64,000 nt of DNA from Acidimicrobiales bacterium. GTDB taxonomy: Bacteria > Actinomycetota > Acidimicrobiia > Acidimicrobiales > Bog-793. The stretch is from the NCBI GenBank assembly GCA_035533595.1, contig DATLTN010000053.1:1-64000 (forward strand). The letters run 5' to 3'. A program made the position numbers and the translations under genes. Under the pieces are notes generated by a model that ran no database searches, was not told the origin of the DNA, and saw nothing but the letters and a program-made list of their open reading frames with translations. This document shows, one piece after another, positions 1-7,450 of the stretch. Position 1 is the first letter of the stretch, and the number at the start of each line of letters is the position of its first letter.

Positions 1-21
1 CGGGGTCATGGTCTCAGACAT
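1..21 (-). CDS. Start of next minus-strand gene, possibly fliL (partial)
   Basis: Only seven codons are visible, reading MSETMTP, before the window edge. An AGGAGG ribosome-binding site lies 5 nt upstream of the ATG (positions 27-32), so the start is well supported. The gene follows motB after a 57-nt gap. In many motility operons fliL follows motB, which is the only reason to suggest FliL; the protein itself cannot be identified from seven residues. Confidence 0.5.
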
Positions 22-78
22 CGTGCCCTCCTCATCTCGGTCAGGCGCCGGCGTTCCTCGCCGGCACGATGGTGTGGG

Positions 79-909
79 TCAGGTGTTGGTGGCGCTCCCG
101 CTGTTGCCGGCGGCGCCGGTCGCACGGAGCACGACGACGTCGATGCGCCGGTTGGCGGCGCGCCCCGGGGCGGTGTTGTTCGAGGCGATCGGGTCGGTCG
201 CCCCGTAGCCCTGCGAGGAGAGACGGAGCTCGGGGATGCCGTCGACGCCGTTCAGCTGCTCGACGACGTTCGCGGCGCGCACCGCCGAGAGCTCCCAGTT
301 GGAGGTGAAGGGGCCCCCGGTCACCGGGACGTTGTCGGTGTAGCCCTCGACGATGAGGCCGTTCGGGTCGGGGCGGACGATGTTCGCCACGATGTTCACG
401 ATCGTGCGCCCCGTCGGGCCGAGCGCGGCCGAGTCGCTCGCGTAGAAGACCTTGTCGGCGAGGAGGTGCACCACGACGCCGCGGTAGTCGGTGCTCACCT
501 GGGCGTCCTTCACGACCTTGGCCTGCACGAGCGCGCGCTGGATCTCGTCCATGATCTGCTGGCTCGAGGGACCGCCGATCTTCGTGCCCTCGCTGTTGCC
601 CTGGGACTGGTTGCCCTGCTCGGCGACGAGGACCGGGGCCTTGGAGGAGTTGGTCCCCGGCGAGTTCACGAGGCTCGTCTGGTTGAGCAGCCCCGACCCG
701 CCCGAGAGGTTCACCGCCGAGGGGTTGAAGGCCGCGGTGAGGCCGAGGCGCAGCTCGAGGAACTTCTTCACGTCGATCGAGCTGAAGGAGAAGAGCACGA
801 TGAACAGCGCCAGCAAGAGGGTGATCATGTCGGCGTAGGTGAGGAGCCAGCGTTCGTTGTTGCCCTCCTCGTGGCCCCCGCCGCCACGGCGCTTGGCGCG
901 GGCGCTCAC
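79..909 (-). CDS. motB: Flagellar motor stator protein MotB
   Basis: MotB of 276 residues, the peptidoglycan-anchored half of the MotA-MotB proton channel that drives flagellar rotation. A basic cytoplasmic tail (about 1-20) leads into one membrane segment (about 21-44) containing the motif TYADMITLLLALF. Its Asp27 corresponds to the proton-binding aspartate of the family. The C-terminal half (about 140-265) is an OmpA-like peptidoglycan-binding domain ending in the NRRIDVVV motif. The ATG start overlaps the stop of motA by 4 nt, indicating translational coupling. Length and domain order are normal for the family, and nothing looks truncated. Confidence 0.97.
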   Translation of the reverse strand: MSARAKRRGGGGHEEGNNERWLLTYADMITLLLALFIVLFSFSSIDVKKFLELRLGLTAAFNPSAVNLSGGSGLLNQTSLVNSPGTNSSKAPVLVAEQGNQSQGNSEGTKIGGPSSQQIMDEIQRALVQAKVVKDAQVSTDYRGVVVHLLADKVFYASDSAALGPTGRTIVNIVANIVRPDPNGLIVEGYTDNVPVTGGPFTSNWELSAVRAANVVEQLNGVDGIPELRLSSQGYGATDPIASNNTAPGRAANRRIDVVVLRATGAAGNSGSATNT

Positions 910-1685
910 GCCGCGACCTCCTCGCTAGCGCCGCGCATCTCCGGGGCGAGGAAGGCCTCCATCTTCGTGCGCACCACCCGGCTCGTCGCCCCCGACTGCA
1001 GCGAGAGCATCCCTTCGATCACCATGTGCTTCACCTCGATCTCGAGGTGGTGCGAGCGCTTCAGCTTGTTGGAGATCGGCAGCCAGATGAGGTTCGCCGA
1101 GAGGACGCCCCACAGCGTGGCCGTGAAGGCCGAGGCGATCGCCGGGCCGAGGGAGGAGGGGTCCGAGAGGTTGCCGAGGACGTGCACCAGCCCGACGACG
1201 GTGCCGATGATGCCGAGCGTGGGGGCGAAGCCGCCGAAGTCCGCGAAGAGCTTCGCCCCCATCTGGTGGCGGCTCTCGATCCCGTCGACCTCTGCCTCCA
1301 GCACCTCGCGGATCTCATCGGAGCTCGTGCCGTCGGCGGCGAGCTCACAGGCCCGGCGGATGAACGGGTCGTCGAGGTTCTTCGCCTCCTTCTCGAGCTC
1401 GAGGACGCCCTTGCGCTTGGCGATGCCCGCGAGCCGCGAGAGCTCCTGGATCGTGATCTCGGCGTCGAAGACGCTCGCCTGGGTGGCGACCTTCAAGAGC
1501 TTGGAGAAGGACTTCACGTCACTTTTCATGTAGCCGGCGGTGCCGGCGAAGAAGGTGCCGCCGAAGACGAGGATGAGCGGTGCCGGCTTCAACAGCACCG
1601 CCGGGTTGCCCCCGTCCATGACGAACGAGAGCAGCACGCAGGTGAGCGCGCCGCCGATGCCGATCGTGGTCCAGTTGTCCTTCAC
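906..1685 (-). CDS. motA: Flagellar motor stator protein MotA
   Basis: MotA of 259 residues, the membrane partner of MotB that couples ion flow to torque on FliG. It begins with a short membrane segment (about 8-25, IGIGGALTCVLLSFVMDGG), has a large cytoplasmic loop with charged residues, and carries the paired late helices with the family signature GIIGTVVGLVHVLGNL at about 158-173. The gene overlaps the stop of the FlbD-like gene upstream and the start of motB downstream, each by 4 nt. The three therefore form one translationally coupled unit read leftwards. Confidence 0.97.
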   Translation of the reverse strand: MKDNWTTIGIGGALTCVLLSFVMDGGNPAVLLKPAPLILVFGGTFFAGTAGYMKSDVKSFSKLLKVATQASVFDAEITIQELSRLAGIAKRKGVLELEKEAKNLDDPFIRRACELAADGTSSDEIREVLEAEVDGIESRHQMGAKLFADFGGFAPTLGIIGTVVGLVHVLGNLSDPSSLGPAIASAFTATLWGVLSANLIWLPISNKLKRSHHLEIEVKHMVIEGMLSLQSGATSRVVRTKMEAFLAPEMRGASEEVAA

Positions 1686-1987
1686 GACTGCCGTCTCCCG
1701 TGGGTGTTGCTCTCCGAGCCAGGGAACTGCACGATCGTCGAGAGCGACTGCGGGTCGACCCCGTCGTCGCCGTCCTCCTCCTCGTAACGGACGAGCTCGG
1801 TGGCGAGCACGCGTACCTTGGCGCGGTCCTGACGGTGGAGGCGCACGACCTCGATGAGCGGCTCGCGCACGAGGTAGCTCGTCCCGGTGGCGAGGGTCAC
1901 GTGGGTCTCGTTGTCCTGCTCGACCCGCTCAATGAGGCCACCGTTGATGGCGAACTCTTGGCCCTTGATCGTGTGGAGGATGATCAT
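1682..1987 (-). CDS. flbD: FlbD-like flagellar protein
   Basis: A 101-residue member of the small FlbD family found next to motA/motB in Gram-positive motility operons. The N-terminal two thirds carry the family pattern (IILHTIKGQEFAIN at 2-15, then IERVEQDNETHVTL), with an acidic C-terminal tail. The molecular role of the family is poorly defined. In most Gram-positive clusters flbD-motA-motB-fliL sits between flgE and fliM; here the block has been moved into a separate leftward transcript at the start of the window. A sigma-28-like promoter lies about 40-70 nt upstream. Confidence 0.85.
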   Translation of the reverse strand: MIILHTIKGQEFAINGGLIERVEQDNETHVTLATGTSYLVREPLIEVVRLHRQDRAKVRVLATELVRYEEEDGDDGVDPQSLSTIVQFPGSESNTHGRRQS

Positions 1988-2027
1988 CGCAGTCTTCCGA
2001 GAGAGGGACGCTCTAACGACTCCCTAT

Positions 2028-2055
2028 TCATCGGAATTGAGGGGAAATTCCTTGA
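2028..2055 (-). promoter_or_regulatory. Sigma-28-like promoter for flbD-motA-motB
   Basis: Read leftwards, TCAA (2055-2052) and TCCGATGA (2035-2028) are separated by 16 nt. The sigma-28 consensus is TAAA, about 15-16 nt, GCCGATAA; the match is 3/4 and 6/8. The predicted start is near 2021, giving a leader of about 35 nt before the flbD ATG at 1987. The same layout and the same 16-nt spacer recur upstream of the response regulator gene and of fliC. Confidence 0.6.
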
Positions 2056-2141
2056 GGCGCCGCGGCGGTCCCGGCAGCTCTGTGAGCTGGGACTACGCCG
2101 CCGCAACCGGCGTTTGTGCGCGTCGGGACGAAGTCCCGCCC

Positions 2142-2693
2142 TCAGTCCCGGCGGAGGCGAAGGAGTGGCCTGCGCTCCTTCGGGAGCGACGCGACCGCGA
2201 GGCCGGGGACGGCCTCGGTCGCCCGCTCGATGAGCTCGCGCCCGACATCGTCGGGGGTGCTCACCGCGACGCGCACCACCCAGCGGCCGGCGATCGCGAG
2301 GCCGAGGTTCTGCCAGAGGCCCTCCGCGATACGGCAAGCGACGACGTCGGCGCCCCCGGCGCCGGTGTCAGGGAGGAGCACGAGGAAGCCGTTGCCGATG
2401 CGACCGAGGGCGTCCTCGCCGCGCACCATCTTGCGCAGGAAGCGCGCCACCAGCTGGAAGAGGCGCTCGTCGCCGAGGAGGTCGCGCGTCGGCTCGGGGA
2501 GCCAGATGAACAACAGCGCCGTGTCGGTCCCGGCGCGCACCCCCCGCTCGAGGCTGTAGTCGAGGATCGCGAGCAGCGCGTGCGGGTTGAGAAGGCCGGT
2601 CACCGGGTCGCGGCTCACCTTGCGGTAGGAGGTGTTCACCTGCACCCGCAGCTCGCCGCCCTCGTAGTCGCTCCTGCGGTTGGCGGGGCTCAC
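2142..2693 (-). CDS. Degenerate GGDEF-domain protein
   Basis: A 183-residue protein starting at a GTG that overlaps the stop of the response regulator gene (GTGA), so the pair is coupled. It has the DPVTGLLN entry motif typical of GGDEF domains (about 24-31) and the general spacing of that fold. The catalytic GGDEF position reads GRIGNGFLVLLP, lacking the Asp/Glu-Glu-Phe of diguanylate cyclases. It is therefore probably not a c-di-GMP synthase and may bind nucleotide or act as a protein module. Its coupling to a CheX-containing regulator and its place beside the stator operon suggest a role in motility control. Substrate and partner are unknown. Confidence 0.75.
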   Translation of the reverse strand: MSPANRRSDYEGGELRVQVNTSYRKVSRDPVTGLLNPHALLAILDYSLERGVRAGTDTALLFIWLPEPTRDLLGDERLFQLVARFLRKMVRGEDALGRIGNGFLVLLPDTGAGGADVVACRIAEGLWQNLGLAIAGRWVVRVAVSTPDDVGRELIERATEAVPGLAVASLPKERRPLLRLRRD

Positions 2694-3622
2694 AGCGCCA
2701 CGACCGAGAGCAGGCCGCCGCAGTATCCGGCGACCTCGATCTCGAAGTGCTCGGCGCCCTGTCCCTTGTCGAGCGCCGCGATCCACTCGAAGCGCTCCCC
2801 GGGGGCGTAGCCCTCGAGGTGGTGGATGATGATCCGCTTCCCGTCGCGGCGCACGAACTGCGCGAGCACGTTCGCCACCTCGAAGAGGTCGCCGAGCAGC
2901 TCGGCGGGCATGATCCCGGTCGCCACCCACTCGCGGGTCGCCGACGCGGACCAGCGCGTGAGCGAGGCGGCCACCGCGAGGCCGAAGGAGGTCGCGAAGA
3001 CGCAGAGGCCGGCGACCTCGCCCGCCTCGTCGTGGTACGCGCCGACGTAGCGCGGCGAGTGCAGGTTTGGACCCGCGTGCGCCGGCGCCACGGTGACCTG
3101 CGCGCTGCAGAGCTTCTCGAGGAGTGCCTCGAGCTCGGCGGCGCGCACGACCGCCTCGGCGGCCTCACCGAGACGGCCATCCTCGGCGGCCGCGACCTCG
3201 AGGGGCGGCGGGGCGAAGGGGCCGAACTCGGGGTCGGGGTCGGGGTCGGGGTCGTAGGGGAGGATCGCCCCGATGGCGACCAGCTCGTCGGCGAGCTCGG
3301 CCTCGCTGAAGGGCTTGGAGAGCAGGAACGAGGCGCCCGATTCGAGGGCGCGGCGGCGGATCTTCTCGTCACGCTCCGCGGTGATGAAGCCGAAGGGGAC
3401 TTCCCACTGGGCGTTGCGCAAGGCCTCGAGGAGCTCGATCCCGGTCATCCCCCCGAGGTTCCAGTCACAGAGCACGAGGTCGACCGGCTCGTTCTGCAGG
3501 GTGTCGATCGCCGACTCGGCGCTCTCGGCCTGCAGCACGTCGTCGATCCCTTCGAGGTGGTGGAGTGCCCGGCGCACGATCAGGCGCATCGCTCGCGTGT
3601 CGTGGATCACGAGCACCCTCAT
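2690..3622 (-). CDS. Response regulator with C-terminal CheX-like phosphatase domain
   Basis: A 310-residue two-domain protein. Residues 1-120 are a CheY-type receiver with phospho-acceptor Asp53 (LCDWN), Thr81 and Lys103 (LSKPF); the acidic pocket at Asp9 has only one of the usual two acids. A linker (124-131) is a run of Asp-Pro repeats. Residues about 158-310 resemble CheC/CheX phosphatases, including the E-x-x-N signature at Glu248-Asn251 (FEVANVL), the pair that CheX uses to dephosphorylate CheY-P. The gene is coupled to the degenerate GGDEF gene and has a strong sigma-28-like promoter. It could dephosphorylate itself or another CheY, so it may act as a signal terminator for the motor. 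Confidence 0.82.
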   Translation of the reverse strand: MRVLVIHDTRAMRLIVRRALHHLEGIDDVLQAESAESAIDTLQNEPVDLVLCDWNLGGMTGIELLEALRNAQWEVPFGFITAERDEKIRRRALESGASFLLSKPFSEAELADELVAIGAILPYDPDPDPDPEFGPFAPPPLEVAAAEDGRLGEAAEAVVRAAELEALLEKLCSAQVTVAPAHAGPNLHSPRYVGAYHDEAGEVAGLCVFATSFGLAVAASLTRWSASATREWVATGIMPAELLGDLFEVANVLAQFVRRDGKRIIIHHLEGYAPGERFEWIAALDKGQGAEHFEIEVAGYCGGLLSVVAL

Positions 3623-3694
3623 CCCTCCGCCTCTTTCCAGCGACCTTCCCCGGCGCCCGGCGTCGGGGAAGAGACGCAGCGCGTCCCGCTAGTC

Positions 3695-3722
3695 CTATCG
3701 GCACGGGAGAGGGCCATCTGTA
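3695..3722 (-). promoter_or_regulatory. Sigma-28-like promoter for the CheY-CheX gene
   Basis: Read leftwards, TACA (3722-3719) and GCCGATAG (3702-3695) are separated by 16 nt. The -10 element matches the sigma-28 consensus in 7 of 8 positions and the -35 in 3 of 4. The start would be about 7 nt further on, leaving a leader of roughly 65 nt before the ATG at 3622. It lies between the sigma factor gene upstream and the response regulator, so the regulator pair can be transcribed separately from the sigma gene. Confidence 0.7.
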
Positions 3723-3744
3723 GTGTCGCGAACGAGCCTCTGGG

Positions 3745-4545
3745 TCAGGCCGACGCGAGGCCGCGTTCGGTCAGGTAGCTGCGGAGATTGCGCATCCCCG
3801 TGCTGCGGATCTGGCAGGCGCGGCTCTCGGTCACGCCGAGGCGGCGGCCGATCTCGGCGAGGGTCTCGCCGCCGTCGAGGCTGAGCACGATCACCGTCCG
3901 CTGACGCTCGGGGAGGCGCGAGAGGCCCTCGCGCACCGCCGCCATCACCTCGCCCCGCTCGGCGGCCGCCGAGGGGTCGAGGAGCTCCGAGACGAGCTCG
4001 CGCGCCGGGCGCTCCTCACCGTCGTCGCTGTGCGGGGAGATCGAGGTGACGACGCTGCGCTGGGTGAGGACCCGCACCCGGTCAAGCTCGTCGAGGGAGA
4101 GGCCGAGCTCGTCCGCCTGCTCGGCGCTGCTCGGCGCACGTCCGAGGCGGGCGAAGCTCTCCTCCTCGACGCCCCGCAGCCGCCGCTCGTGGTCGCGCAC
4201 ACTGCGCGGCACCCAGTCCGCACCGCGTACGCCGTCGAGGATCGCGTAGCGGATGCGGTAGGCGGCGAAGCTCGAGAAGTCGAAGCCCCGTCCCGGGTCG
4301 AAGCGGTCGAGCGCCCCGAGCAGGCCCTCGGCGCCGAAGCTCTCGAGGTCCCCGAGGTCGGCGCGGCCCGCGAGCGAGCGGGCCATCATGCGGGCGATGT
4401 TGCGCACCAGCGGGTAGTAGAGCGTCGCCAGGCGGTTGCGGGTCTCGACGTCGCCGCGCTCCCGCCAGCGCGCCCAGAGTGCCTCGAGCTCCTCGCTGCG
4501 GGGCTGGGCGGCCGCGCGCGTCTCCTCGTGTACCTGCATCGCCAT
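3745..4545 (-). CDS. RNA polymerase sigma factor, FliA/WhiG (sigma-28) family
   Basis: A 266-residue sigma factor with region 2 (about 35-105, including LYYPLVRNIARMMA and FSSFAAYRIRYAILD), the DWVPRSVR motif that is characteristic of FliA/WhiG/SigD sigma factors, region 3 (about 120-165) and a region 4 helix-turn-helix (LAEIGRRLGVTESRACQI). It should direct RNA polymerase to TAAA-N16-GCCGATA-type promoters of late flagellar genes. The start chosen is the ATG preceded by AGGAGG; a second ATG two codons later, with better spacing, is equally possible. It is transcribed divergently from the flgB operon. A second factor of the same family lies at 41.4 kb. Confidence 0.93.
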   Translation of the reverse strand: MAMQVHEETRAAAQPRSEELEALWARWRERGDVETRNRLATLYYPLVRNIARMMARSLAGRADLGDLESFGAEGLLGALDRFDPGRGFDFSSFAAYRIRYAILDGVRGADWVPRSVRDHERRLRGVEEESFARLGRAPSSAEQADELGLSLDELDRVRVLTQRSVVTSISPHSDDGEERPARELVSELLDPSAAAERGEVMAAVREGLSRLPERQRTVIVLSLDGGETLAEIGRRLGVTESRACQIRSTGMRNLRSYLTERGLASA

Positions 4546-4817
4546 CACCCTCCTGGTCTCGGCGTTTCGCCGGGCCCTGCGCGTCGCCAGCGGCGGCCAC
4601 GACGGGTCCGGCTCGACGGAGCGGTCCTCGCTCCCCGTGCTTCGTAGGAAAGAACGGCGCGAATCGCCCGTTCGTTGAGTGATGAGATGCAACGAATAGA
4701 TCCCGCGATCTTCCTCAAGGTTTGCGCCGGACCTGCCGTAGCACCCACCGACGGGGCGAGGACCGCCCCCCATGGCGTGGCCCAGGACGGGTGGGAGACA
4801 ATCCGAGAGGGCCCGCG
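4546..4817. promoter_or_regulatory. Divergent control region between sigma factor and flgB operon
   Basis: This 272-nt gap must hold promoters for the leftward sigma gene and for the rightward flgB operon of about 16 kb. No TAAA-N16-CCGAT element was found on either strand. The early operon is therefore probably served by another sigma factor. A loose housekeeping-like pair, TTGAGT near 4674 and AATAGAT near 4694, reads rightwards but is weak. No clear operator palindrome was seen. Confidence 0.4.
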
Positions 4818-5165
4818 ATGGACGGCGGAATCGTCGACGTCTTGCAGTTCGCAATCGATGGCGTCACCGATCAGACGAACGCGACCGCGAACAACCTCGC
4901 AAACGCCGAGAGCCCCGGCTTCACGGCGAGCGACGTGAACTTCCAGCAGAGCCTCGAGAAGGCGATCACGACGAGCGGCACCGCGACCGCGACCGAGACG
5001 ACCACCCCTGACCCGGCACCCGCGGGGAGCAACGGCAACAACGTCGACCTCGGCAGCGAGCTCGTCGCGAGCGAGAAGGGCGCCCTCGAGTACCAGCAGC
5101 TCTCCCAGTCCCTCGACTCGCAGTTCCGCCTGATCCGCGGCGTCGTCGGCGGGAGCTGGCAGTGA
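4818..5165 (+). CDS. flgB: Flagellar rod protein FlgB
   Basis: FlgB of 115 residues, one of the proximal rod subunits linking the MS ring to the hook. The N-terminal rod signature is clear: VTDQTNATANNLANAESPGF at about 17-36, matching the NLANxxTPGF motif of rod and hook proteins. The C-terminal helix (about 85-108) has the typical heptad pattern. It is the first gene of the large plus-strand operon. The start is the ATG at the first FlgB-like residue; an in-frame extension upstream has no ribosome-binding site and reads as random sequence. Confidence 0.95.
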   Translation: MDGGIVDVLQFAIDGVTDQTNATANNLANAESPGFTASDVNFQQSLEKAITTSGTATATETTTPDPAPAGSNGNNVDLGSELVASEKGALEYQQLSQSLDSQFRLIRGVVGGSWQ

Positions 5166-5566
5166 GTCTCTTCGGCGCGATCGACGTCTCCGGCAGCGGC
5201 GTGCAGGCGATGCAGACCTGGATCGACGCCAACGCCGGCAACGTCGCGAACGCCGACGACACCGTCGCCCCCGGCACCACCCCCTACGAGGCCGAGGTCG
5301 CGCACCTCACCCCGGCGAGCGCCGGTGCGGACGGCACCCCCGGTGGCGTCGCGGTGAGCATCTCGGCGGCGACCAACCGCGGTGTCGTCGAGCGGTCTCC
5401 CGGAAACCCACTCGCCGACAAGAACGGTGACGTCGTCGTCCCCGACATCTCGCTCGGCGACCAGCTGGTCGGCCTCATCCAGGCCCAGGAGGGCTACCAG
5501 GCCGACACCTCGGCGATCACCCGGGCGATCTCGGCCTACCAGTCCGGCATCGGGATCGGCGGCTGA
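5162..5566 (+). CDS. flgC: Flagellar rod protein FlgC
   Basis: FlgC of 134 residues, the second proximal rod protein. The N-terminus has the rod motif in a modified form (IDANAGNVANADDT at about 21-34, where NxANxxT is usual), and the C-terminus reads YQADTSAITRAISAYQ (about 114-129), the standard terminal helix. It starts with GTG overlapping the flgB stop by 4 nt and its stop abuts fliE. The order flgB-flgC-fliE is the classical one. Confidence 0.95.
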   Translation: MSLFGAIDVSGSGVQAMQTWIDANAGNVANADDTVAPGTTPYEAEVAHLTPASAGADGTPGGVAVSISAATNRGVVERSPGNPLADKNGDVVVPDISLGDQLVGLIQAQEGYQADTSAITRAISAYQSGIGIGG

Positions 5567-5907
5567 TGGCGATCGCACCGATCGGGGCCCTCGCCTCGCT
5601 CCCACCGCTCGTCCCGACCACCCCACCGACTGTCGCGGCCGCCCCCGACCCGAGCGCGCTCGGCGCCAGCGCGACCGCGCCGGCGGGCGGCGACGGCTTC
5701 CAGAACGCAGTGTCGAACGCCGTCGACGAGCTGCAGAAGGTGCAGAGCACGGCCTCGAACGCCGAGGCGCAGGCGGCCGCAGGCCAGGGGAACCTCGCCG
5801 ACACGATGATCGCCGCCAGCCAGGCCTCACTCGACACCGAGGTCACGACCTCGCTCCTCAACCAGGCCACGACCGCGTACAACGCGATCGTGAACATGAG
5901 CTTCTGA
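5566..5907 (+). CDS. fliE: Flagellar hook-basal body protein FliE
   Basis: FliE of 113 residues, the adaptor between the MS ring and the rod. The first 40 residues are Ala/Pro-rich and unstructured. The conserved part starts with GDGFQNAVSNAVDELQKVQ (about 43-61) and ends with the helix typical of the family (LLNQATTAYNAIVNMSF), which resembles the rod-protein C-terminus. The start codon shares one base with the flgC stop, and fliF follows after 4 nt. Confidence 0.93.
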   Translation: MAIAPIGALASLPPLVPTTPPTVAAAPDPSALGASATAPAGGDGFQNAVSNAVDELQKVQSTASNAEAQAAAGQGNLADTMIAASQASLDTEVTTSLLNQATTAYNAIVNMSF

Positions 5908-5911
5908 GCCG

Positions 5912-7450
5912 ATGGCGATCGTCCCCGCCTCCAACTTCGACCAGATGCGCGACAGCGCCCGGCGCTTCGCCTCGGGCTTCACCCGCGGGCAGAAGGCGGT
6001 CACCCTCGGCGCGCTCGCGGTCGTCGGCCTCATCGGGATCGTCTTCATGTCGCTCTCGGGGAAGCCGACCTACTCGATCCTGTTCACCAACCTGCAGGCC
6101 TCCGACGCCGGCGCGATCACCCAGCAGCTGAGCGCCGACCACGTCCCCTACCAGCTGCAGAGCGGCGGCAGCACGATCCTCGTGCCGCAGAACGCCGTCG
6201 ACCAGGAGCGCCTCGCGGCGGCCCAGGCCGGCCTGCCGGCGCAGAGCACCGTCGGCCTCTCGCTCCTCGACAAGGAGGGCCTCACGACCTCCGAGCTCAC
6301 CCAGCAGGCGGACTACCTGCGGGCGCTGCAGGGCGAGCTCGAACAGACGATCAACTCGATCCAGGGCGTGCAGGGCTCCCAGGTCTCGATCGCGATGGCC
6401 GCCAACCAGACCTTCGTCCTCGGCAACACCAACCCGACGGGCGCCTCGGTGCTCATCGACCTCTCCCCCAACCACGCCCTCACCTACAACCAGGTGCAGG
6501 CGATCACCTCGCTCGTCGCCTCGGCGGTGCCCGGGCTCACCGCCGGCAACGTCACCGTCGCCGACTCGAGCGGCAACCTCCTCGCCGGCCCCGGGGTGAG
6601 CGACAACGGCGGCCAGCAGACCAACGCCGAGGCCGCCTACGACGACGCCACGGCCGCCAAGGTCGAGGCCTACCTCACCGGCGTCGTCGGCTCGGGGAAC
6701 GCGGACGTGCAGGTGAACGCGCAGCTCGACTTCGACCAGGTGCAGACGAGCACCCAGAGCCTCGTCGCCGGCGCCAACGGCAAGCCCCTCACGAGCTGCA
6801 GCAGCACCCAGAGCACGACGACGAAGTACACCGGCAGCGGCACGCCGCCCGGCAGCTCGCTCAGCACCTCGACCTCGGGGAGCGGCAACTACACCCAGAC
6901 CCAGAAGCAGCAGACCTGTGAGACCGGCAGCCAGACCTCGACGGTCACCCAGGCGCCGGGCACGGTGAAGCAGCAGGCCGTCGCCGTCCTCGTGAACTCC
7001 CACGCGCTCCCCCACGGCCTCTCGCTCGCCACCTTGCGGCAGGGGGTCGCCGCCGCGTCCGGCATCACCACGAGTCGCGGCGACGTCCTCAGCTTCTCCT
7101 CCGCCCCCTTCGCGATCGCGCCGGCCGCGAAGGCCGTGAAGGCGAGCCCGCTCGCCACCTTCGCCAAGCCGGGCGCCGCTTTCCTCCTCCTCGTGATCGC
7201 GCTCTTCCTCCTCTTGCGGGCGTCCAAGCGGGCACGGCGCAACGCCGCCAACGCCGACCCGATGGTCGACGCCTCGGCCTTCGAGCAGTACTACGCGCTC
7301 CCCCAGGAGCTCCCGACCGGCGAGCTCCCCTCGGTGCGCACCGCCGGCCTGCCGGCGCGCAGCATGACCTCGCTGCAGGAGATCGTCGACAACCAGCCCG
7401 AGGAGGTCGCCCGCGTCCTCACCGGATGGCTCGGGCAGCGGAACCGATGA
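5912..7450 (+). CDS. fliF: Flagellar MS-ring protein FliF
   Basis: FliF of 512 residues, the membrane ring on which rod, export gate and C ring assemble. It has an N-terminal membrane helix (about 29-48), the periplasmic ring-building motifs starting with YSILFTNLQASDAGAI (about 54-69), a long Ser/Thr/Gly-rich loop (about 290-345), a second membrane helix (about 424-442) and a cytoplasmic tail ending in the FliG-binding segment (LQEIVDNQPEEVARVLTGWL). Overall length is normal for an actinobacterial FliF. The stop overlaps the fliG start. Confidence 0.97.
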   Translation: MAIVPASNFDQMRDSARRFASGFTRGQKAVTLGALAVVGLIGIVFMSLSGKPTYSILFTNLQASDAGAITQQLSADHVPYQLQSGGSTILVPQNAVDQERLAAAQAGLPAQSTVGLSLLDKEGLTTSELTQQADYLRALQGELEQTINSIQGVQGSQVSIAMAANQTFVLGNTNPTGASVLIDLSPNHALTYNQVQAITSLVASAVPGLTAGNVTVADSSGNLLAGPGVSDNGGQQTNAEAAYDDATAAKVEAYLTGVVGSGNADVQVNAQLDFDQVQTSTQSLVAGANGKPLTSCSSTQSTTTKYTGSGTPPGSSLSTSTSGSGNYTQTQKQQTCETGSQTSTVTQAPGTVKQQAVAVLVNSHALPHGLSLATLRQGVAAASGITTSRGDVLSFSSAPFAIAPAAKAVKASPLATFAKPGAAFLLLVIALFLLLRASKRARRNAANADPMVDASAFEQYYALPQELPTGELPSVRTAGLPARSMTSLQEIVDNQPEEVARVLTGWLGQRNR

